From Paenibacillus_L residui (GTDB taxonomy: Bacteria > Bacillota > Bacilli > Paenibacillales > NBRC-103111): 64,000 bases of DNA. A program made the translations under genes and the position numbers. The notes below the pieces were generated by a model. It did no database searches and had not been told where the DNA came from. It was given only the letters and a program-made list of their open reading frames with translations. The stretch covers positions 62,001-126,000 of the forward strand of contig NZ_JBHTIU010000028.1 in the NCBI RefSeq assembly GCF_042677205.1, in the 5' to 3' direction. Below are positions 60,384 to 64,000 of this stretch, in pieces. Position 1 is the stretch's first letter. Every line of letters begins with the position of its first letter.

Positions 60384-61301
60384 ATGGATTCGGGAAATGC
60401 GGAAGCGGAGATACAGCTAATATGGCAGGAACATCAATTGGGCGAAATCCAGCAGTTGATTCCGCTGCCCTGTCAGGGGAATCAAAGGTTTGTCGTTAAC
60501 GGCAGCCATATAGTTCATCTTTCTGCAGGGGACTCGGCCGTGAACGGTTTACGCTCGGAAGCGGAAGCTTATCGGATCCTGGCCTCGTCTTTGCCGGTGC
60601 CCGAAATGGTGCTCTATGACGAAAGCCGCCAGGTGATTCCCCGCAGCTTTCTGATAACGATATGCCCGCCCGGATCCCCGGTAAGCGAAAGCTGGCCAGG
60701 TCTGGAAATGCAAGACCGGGAGCGGCTGGCCATGGAAGCAGGCAGGCATCTCGCCATACTGCATGGTCATTCTCTGCCGGGCTTCACTTCCAGACAGATT
60801 AATGGCCTGTCTGACGGTTACCGATACATTCAGGATCAGTTTCGCCGAATAGCCCGGCGGGCGATTAATGCCGATGCTATAGAGAAGTCGACCGTTGCCC
60901 GAATCAAAGCGGTGCTGGATCACCTGCGCCCCCTATTTGAACGGGTGAAGGCGGCTTCCTTCCTTCATGGCCACTTTCATATGGGGCAGCTGTGGCAGCA
61001 TAATGGATGGATTACGGGATGGATTGGTTTCGAATTCGCCCATTCAGGAGACCCCGTCTTCGATTTTCGAACGGAGGATCGACTGGAATCCGACTGCCCG
61101 GGAAGCCTATCGCCTTTTTATAAAGGGTACACCCAAGTGCAGACCCTGGATACGTCATTCGCCCTGAAGCGTTCTTTTTGCAAGCTGTTATTTAATTTAG
61201 AATCGTTTACCGCACGAAGTGCAGAATATGGTGGGACAGGTGAAGAAAATAGGACTAAGCTTTCACAGCTTCTTCGTTCATTGGAACTAAATCCTGGTTG
61301 A
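60384..61301 (+). CDS. Aminoglycoside phosphotransferase-fold protein, probable pseudokinase
   Basis: A 305-residue protein of the APH/choline kinase fold. In active members the catalytic motif is HGDxHxxN and the metal motif is IDWE. Here the first reads HGHFHMGQ and the second WIGFEF, so the catalytic Asp, the Mg-binding Asn and the DFG-type Asp are all replaced, and no obvious lysine is seen at the N-terminal nucleotide site (HIVHLSAGD). The surrounding framework (AHSGDPVFDF) is kept. It is therefore probably a noncatalytic binding protein. Start follows GAGGGGATAG. Confidence 0.85.
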   Translation: MDSGNAEAEIQLIWQEHQLGEIQQLIPLPCQGNQRFVVNGSHIVHLSAGDSAVNGLRSEAEAYRILASSLPVPEMVLYDESRQVIPRSFLITICPPGSPVSESWPGLEMQDRERLAMEAGRHLAILHGHSLPGFTSRQINGLSDGYRYIQDQFRRIARRAINADAIEKSTVARIKAVLDHLRPLFERVKAASFLHGHFHMGQLWQHNGWITGWIGFEFAHSGDPVFDFRTEDRLESDCPGSLSPFYKGYTQVQTLDTSFALKRSFCKLLFNLESFTARSAEYGGTGEENRTKLSQLLRSLELNPG

Positions 61302-61562
61302 TTGCTCTGTATAGTCTCCTCCCTCTCCCCCCTCTTCTTACTCCGTCGTTCGCTTCCTATTGCCCATTCCGGGATAAATAATTCCAAGATCTGTGTGGAA
61401 TAATGAGGATGAACATCCAATTTTACACATCCTTTAATCTCATTGCGTCCGATGGCCGTCATCGGGCGTCGCATTGTGCGTTCTGGAGCTGTGTTGCCGT
61501 GGTGGAATCCTCCGTTAGAACAGGTCCGATCCGTTACAGATATATCGAAAAGAGGTGTAGCC

Positions 61563-62921
61563 ATGGTTATGCAAATGACTGAAGACCAACTTACCCTGCT
61601 TATTATCAAGCACCTGAAAGAACAAAACCGCGAGACGTTCCAAACGATTATCGACGAACTGCAGCCCTATGACCTGGCTGTTCTTTATAAAAATCTTCCT
61701 GACAAGCATCATACGAAATTTCTGCTCTTCTTGACTCCCGAGCAAATTGCCGCACTTATTCAAGAGCTGGATGCCAAGGCACAAATTGAAATTTTACAAA
61801 AACTCGGAGTCGACAAGCTGCCAACCGTTATGGATTTGATGCAAAATGACGATCTGGCGGACTTGCTGGGCAAGCTGTCCGTAGATAAAATCGAGGAAAT
61901 CCTCGCCGTCATGAAGGAAGAAGAACAGCAGTCCGTTAAAAATCTGATGAAATATCCTCCGGAAACGGCCGGGGGAATTATGACAAACCGTTATGTTTGG
62001 ATTCAGAAGCATTTTACGGTGCGGGAAGCGATCGACAAGCTGAAAATTTTCGCCGAATTGGCCGAAAACCTATACTATCTGTACGTCCTGGACAGTCAGA
62101 AAAAATTGGTCGGCGTCGTTTCGTACCGGGATTTGCTGCTTTCGGACATCGACCAAAAAATAGACGATATCATGTTCACCAGAGTTATCTCGGTCAACGT
62201 TCATGCCGACCAGGAAGAAGTCGCCCGGCTCATCGAGCGTTATGACTTTATTTCCGTTCCGGTCGTGGATGACGAGGAGCGCCTGGTAGGAATCGTAACG
62301 GTTGACGATGTCATTGACGTTTTTATCCAGGAAGCCAACGAGGATTTAGGCAAATTCGCAGCTTCCGGCAAAACGATCGATTTCGATACCGGGGCCATAA
62401 CCGCTTCTATCCGCAGGCTGCCGTGGCTCATTCTGCTGCTCTTCCTCGGATTGGTATCGGGCAGTATTATAAGCGGATTCGAGGAAACATTGCAGAAGGT
62501 AGTCGCTCTCGCCTTCTTCATGCCCATGATTGCCGGAATGACGGGGAATACGGGAACCCAATCGCTCGCTGTCGTAGTGCGTGGTCTGGCCTCTCAGGAT
62601 TTAGACCGACGAGCCGTTATTAAGCTGATTTCCCGTGAATTCGGAGTCGGACTCATAATCGGAACGACCTGCGGACTGTTAATTGCCGGAATCGCCTATT
62701 TCTGGCAGGGCAGCCCCATTCTCGGCTTGGTCGTGGGAAGCTCCCTGTTCCTGACATTGATTATCGGAACACTGGCCGGCACGGTGATCCCGCTCATTCT
62801 CTATCGCTGCAAGGTAGATCCGGCGGTCGCCTCGGGACCACTTATTACAACTTTGAACGATATTTTTTCGTTAACCGTCTATTTTGGTACGGCTTCGATG
62901 TTTATCAGCTATTTAATGTGA
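61563..62921 (+). CDS. mgtE: Magnesium transporter MgtE
   Basis: A 452-residue Mg2+ channel. Domain order is an N-domain of helical repeats (about 15-125), two CBS domains (about 130-255) and five membrane helices (about 285-450) with MIAGMTGNTGTQSLAVVVRGLA, the pore region. The ATG at 61563 is preceded by AGAGGTG; a longer frame from 61443 adds a non-conserved leader of 40 codons. I looked for an M-box riboswitch upstream and did not recognise one. Confidence 0.95.
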   Translation: MVMQMTEDQLTLLIIKHLKEQNRETFQTIIDELQPYDLAVLYKNLPDKHHTKFLLFLTPEQIAALIQELDAKAQIEILQKLGVDKLPTVMDLMQNDDLADLLGKLSVDKIEEILAVMKEEEQQSVKNLMKYPPETAGGIMTNRYVWIQKHFTVREAIDKLKIFAELAENLYYLYVLDSQKKLVGVVSYRDLLLSDIDQKIDDIMFTRVISVNVHADQEEVARLIERYDFISVPVVDDEERLVGIVTVDDVIDVFIQEANEDLGKFAASGKTIDFDTGAITASIRRLPWLILLLFLGLVSGSIISGFEETLQKVVALAFFMPMIAGMTGNTGTQSLAVVVRGLASQDLDRRAVIKLISREFGVGLIIGTTCGLLIAGIAYFWQGSPILGLVVGSSLFLTLIIGTLAGTVIPLILYRCKVDPAVASGPLITTLNDIFSLTVYFGTASMFISYLM

Positions 62922-63009
62922 GACGTACTTTTTACGGGCTGTTATGCAGCCGGGGACTTTTATCATCCACATAAAACAGTGTTGACGAAGTCTTATTAAT
63001 TGCGGCAAT

Positions 63010-63039
63010 AACCGTCCGGGGAATTATATCCGGACGGTT
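63010..63039. terminator. Terminator between convergent mgtE and aminotransferase genes
   Basis: AACCGTCCGG (63010-63019) and CCGGACGGTT (63030-63039), a perfect 10-bp stem with a 10-nt loop. Confidence 0.75.
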
Positions 63040-63102
63040 TGTTGTCTGCGCTGTCCTCACTTTCCGCCCCGTTGTGTTATACGGAAACTATGAGCTAATT
63101 TG

Positions 63103-64000
63103 TCACCGGATCGCCCGGATAAATCGTTCCATTCTCGTCAAGGCCTCCTGAAGCTGAATCACGGAAGTGGCATAGGAACATCGGATGAAGCCTTCCCCGC
63201 CTAGACCGAACGCAGAGCCGGGTACCGTAACGACCTTGGCCTCGGCGAGCAGACGATGGGCGAATTCCTCGGAGCTGAGCCCCGTTTCCGCTATGGACGG
63301 AAAAGCGTAGAACGCCCCGTTCGGCTCGTGACAAGGCAATCCGATCTCCCGCAGCCCTTGAACGATCATTCTTCGCCGCCGATTGTACGATTCCATCATG
63401 CGGTCCTTTTCCTCCAGACCGTTCCGCAGTGATTCTATGGCCGCGATCTGTCCCAATATCGGGGCGCACATTATCGTGTATTGATGAATTTTCGTCATTG
63501 CGGCGATAAGCTCCGGATGGCCGCAGACATATCCCATTCTCCAGCCGGTCATGGCGAAGGCCTTGGAGAATCCGCTGACCAGAAGGGTTCTATCCTTCAT
63601 CCCCGGCAGGGATGCGAAGCTGACATGCTTGTTGTCATAAGTCAGTTCGGCGTAAATTTCATCCGAAATGACGATCAGATCGTGCTCTTCAACGATTTTC
63701 GCGATTGGCAGCCAATCTTCATAAGTCATTATTCCTCCGGTCGGGTTGTTCGGATAGCAGACGACCAGCACCTTGGAGCGAGGAGTGATTTTGCTCTTCA
63801 GCCCCTCGGCCGTAAGCTTGAAGCCATCCTTGGCAAAGGTCTCTATCTCAACAGGAACGCCTCCTCCGAGTGAAGTAATCGGCGAATACGAAATGTAGCA
63901 AGGGACCGGAATCAAGATTTCATCGCCTTCCGTCACCAATGCCCTCAGCGCCAGATCGATCGCTTCACTACCGCCGACCGTCACCAGCACCTCATTGGCC
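63103..64000 (-). CDS. PLP-dependent aminotransferase (partial, 5' end off window)
   Basis: The C-terminal three quarters of a class I/II aminotransferase of the PatA/AspC type. The frame is open to the window edge. NPTGGIMT (Asn and substrate-binding), SDEIYAEL (PLP-ring Asp and Tyr) and SGFSKAFAMTGWRMGY (Schiff-base Lys) are present, as is FIRCSYA near the end. The N-terminus lies beyond base 64000. Confidence 0.9.
   Translation of the reverse strand, partial: ANEVLVTVGGSEAIDLALRALVTEGDEILIPVPCYISYSPITSLGGGVPVEIETFAKDGFKLTAEGLKSKITPRSKVLVVCYPNNPTGGIMTYEDWLPIAKIVEEHDLIVISDEIYAELTYDNKHVSFASLPGMKDRTLLVSGFSKAFAMTGWRMGYVCGHPELIAAMTKIHQYTIMCAPILGQIAAIESLRNGLEEKDRMMESYNRRRRMIVQGLREIGLPCHEPNGAFYAFPSIAETGLSSEEFAHRLLAEAKVVTVPGSAFGLGGEGFIRCSYATSVIQLQEALTRMERFIRAIR

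Noticed and set aside
61302..61562. M-box magnesium riboswitch upstream of mgtE
   Set aside because: The conserved M-box blocks (GTTAGGTGAGGCTCC-like) are not seen; the region shows no convincing aptamer.

Overview
The window reads as a chromosomal segment of a Gram-positive, spore-forming Bacillales bacterium, most likely a Paenibacillaceae member (Paenibacillus/Cohnella-like). The grounds are strong AGGAGG-type ribosome binding sites with frequent TTG starts, three complete lipoprotein/LplB/YtcP-type carbohydrate ABC importers, two membrane-anchored AraC regulators, a Lin0512-adenine deaminase pair, a pdxS-pdxT operon with a divergent MocR regulator, an AbrB-type regulator and many small intergenic repeats. 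No rRNA, tRNA, CRISPR array, phage module or intact transposase was seen.

Left part (1-12.6 kb). A gene-free, repeat-rich kilobase is followed by a divergent sugar locus: a PfkB kinase leftward, and rightward a solute-binding lipoprotein, two permeases, MurQ etherase and a GNAT acetyltransferase. This looks like a PTS-independent route for N-acetylmuramic acid or a related amino sugar. Next come a DUF3604/PHP-type protein and, divergent from it, a ROK repressor with a sulfatase, probably for a sulfated or otherwise modified glycan.

Middle part (12.6-33.5 kb). Two leftward operons each hold LplB permease, YtcP permease and solute-binding lipoprotein. In the first, the transmembrane AraC regulator lies at the 3' end. 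In the second it lies at the 5' end, and the operon continues into a very large secreted modular metallophosphoesterase (about 1800 residues), a fragment resembling a phosphodiester glycosidase, and a sugar isomerase-like TIM barrel. Between the two operons lie a small membrane protein, an IS1182-like terminal-repeat remnant and a 1.3-kb repeat-filled gap.

Right-centre (33.5-47.7 kb). Mostly single housekeeping or stress genes: three DedA-type membrane proteins, a HAD phosphatase, an SDR dehydrogenase, an AI-2E-type transporter, a MerR regulator with an NmrA-like reductase, an alpha/beta hydrolase with a GbsR regulator, an HPP membrane protein preceded by a 56-residue small gene, a CGNR regulator, a 5'-3' exonuclease and an AbrB/zinc-knuckle/HTH regulator. 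Decayed genes (a MocR-type aminotransferase remnant and membrane-protein fragments) cluster at 38-43.5 kb.

Right end (47.7-64 kb). SH3-amidase, a second sulfatase, Lin0512 plus adenine deaminase, a small spore-type protein, pdxT and pdxS with divergent pdxR, a spermidine synthase-like gene, a VanY-type lipoprotein carboxypeptidase, an aminoglycoside-phosphotransferase-fold protein lacking its catalytic residues, the magnesium transporter MgtE, and an aminotransferase cut by the window edge.

The most unusual material is (i) the proposed ABC importer/PfkB kinase/MurQ pathway with paired palindromic operators, (ii) the giant secreted phosphoesterase and its dedicated importer, (iii) a dispersed, highly structured repeat of about 121 bp, one short copy of which fills the pdxS-pdxT gap, and (iv) the apparent pseudokinase.
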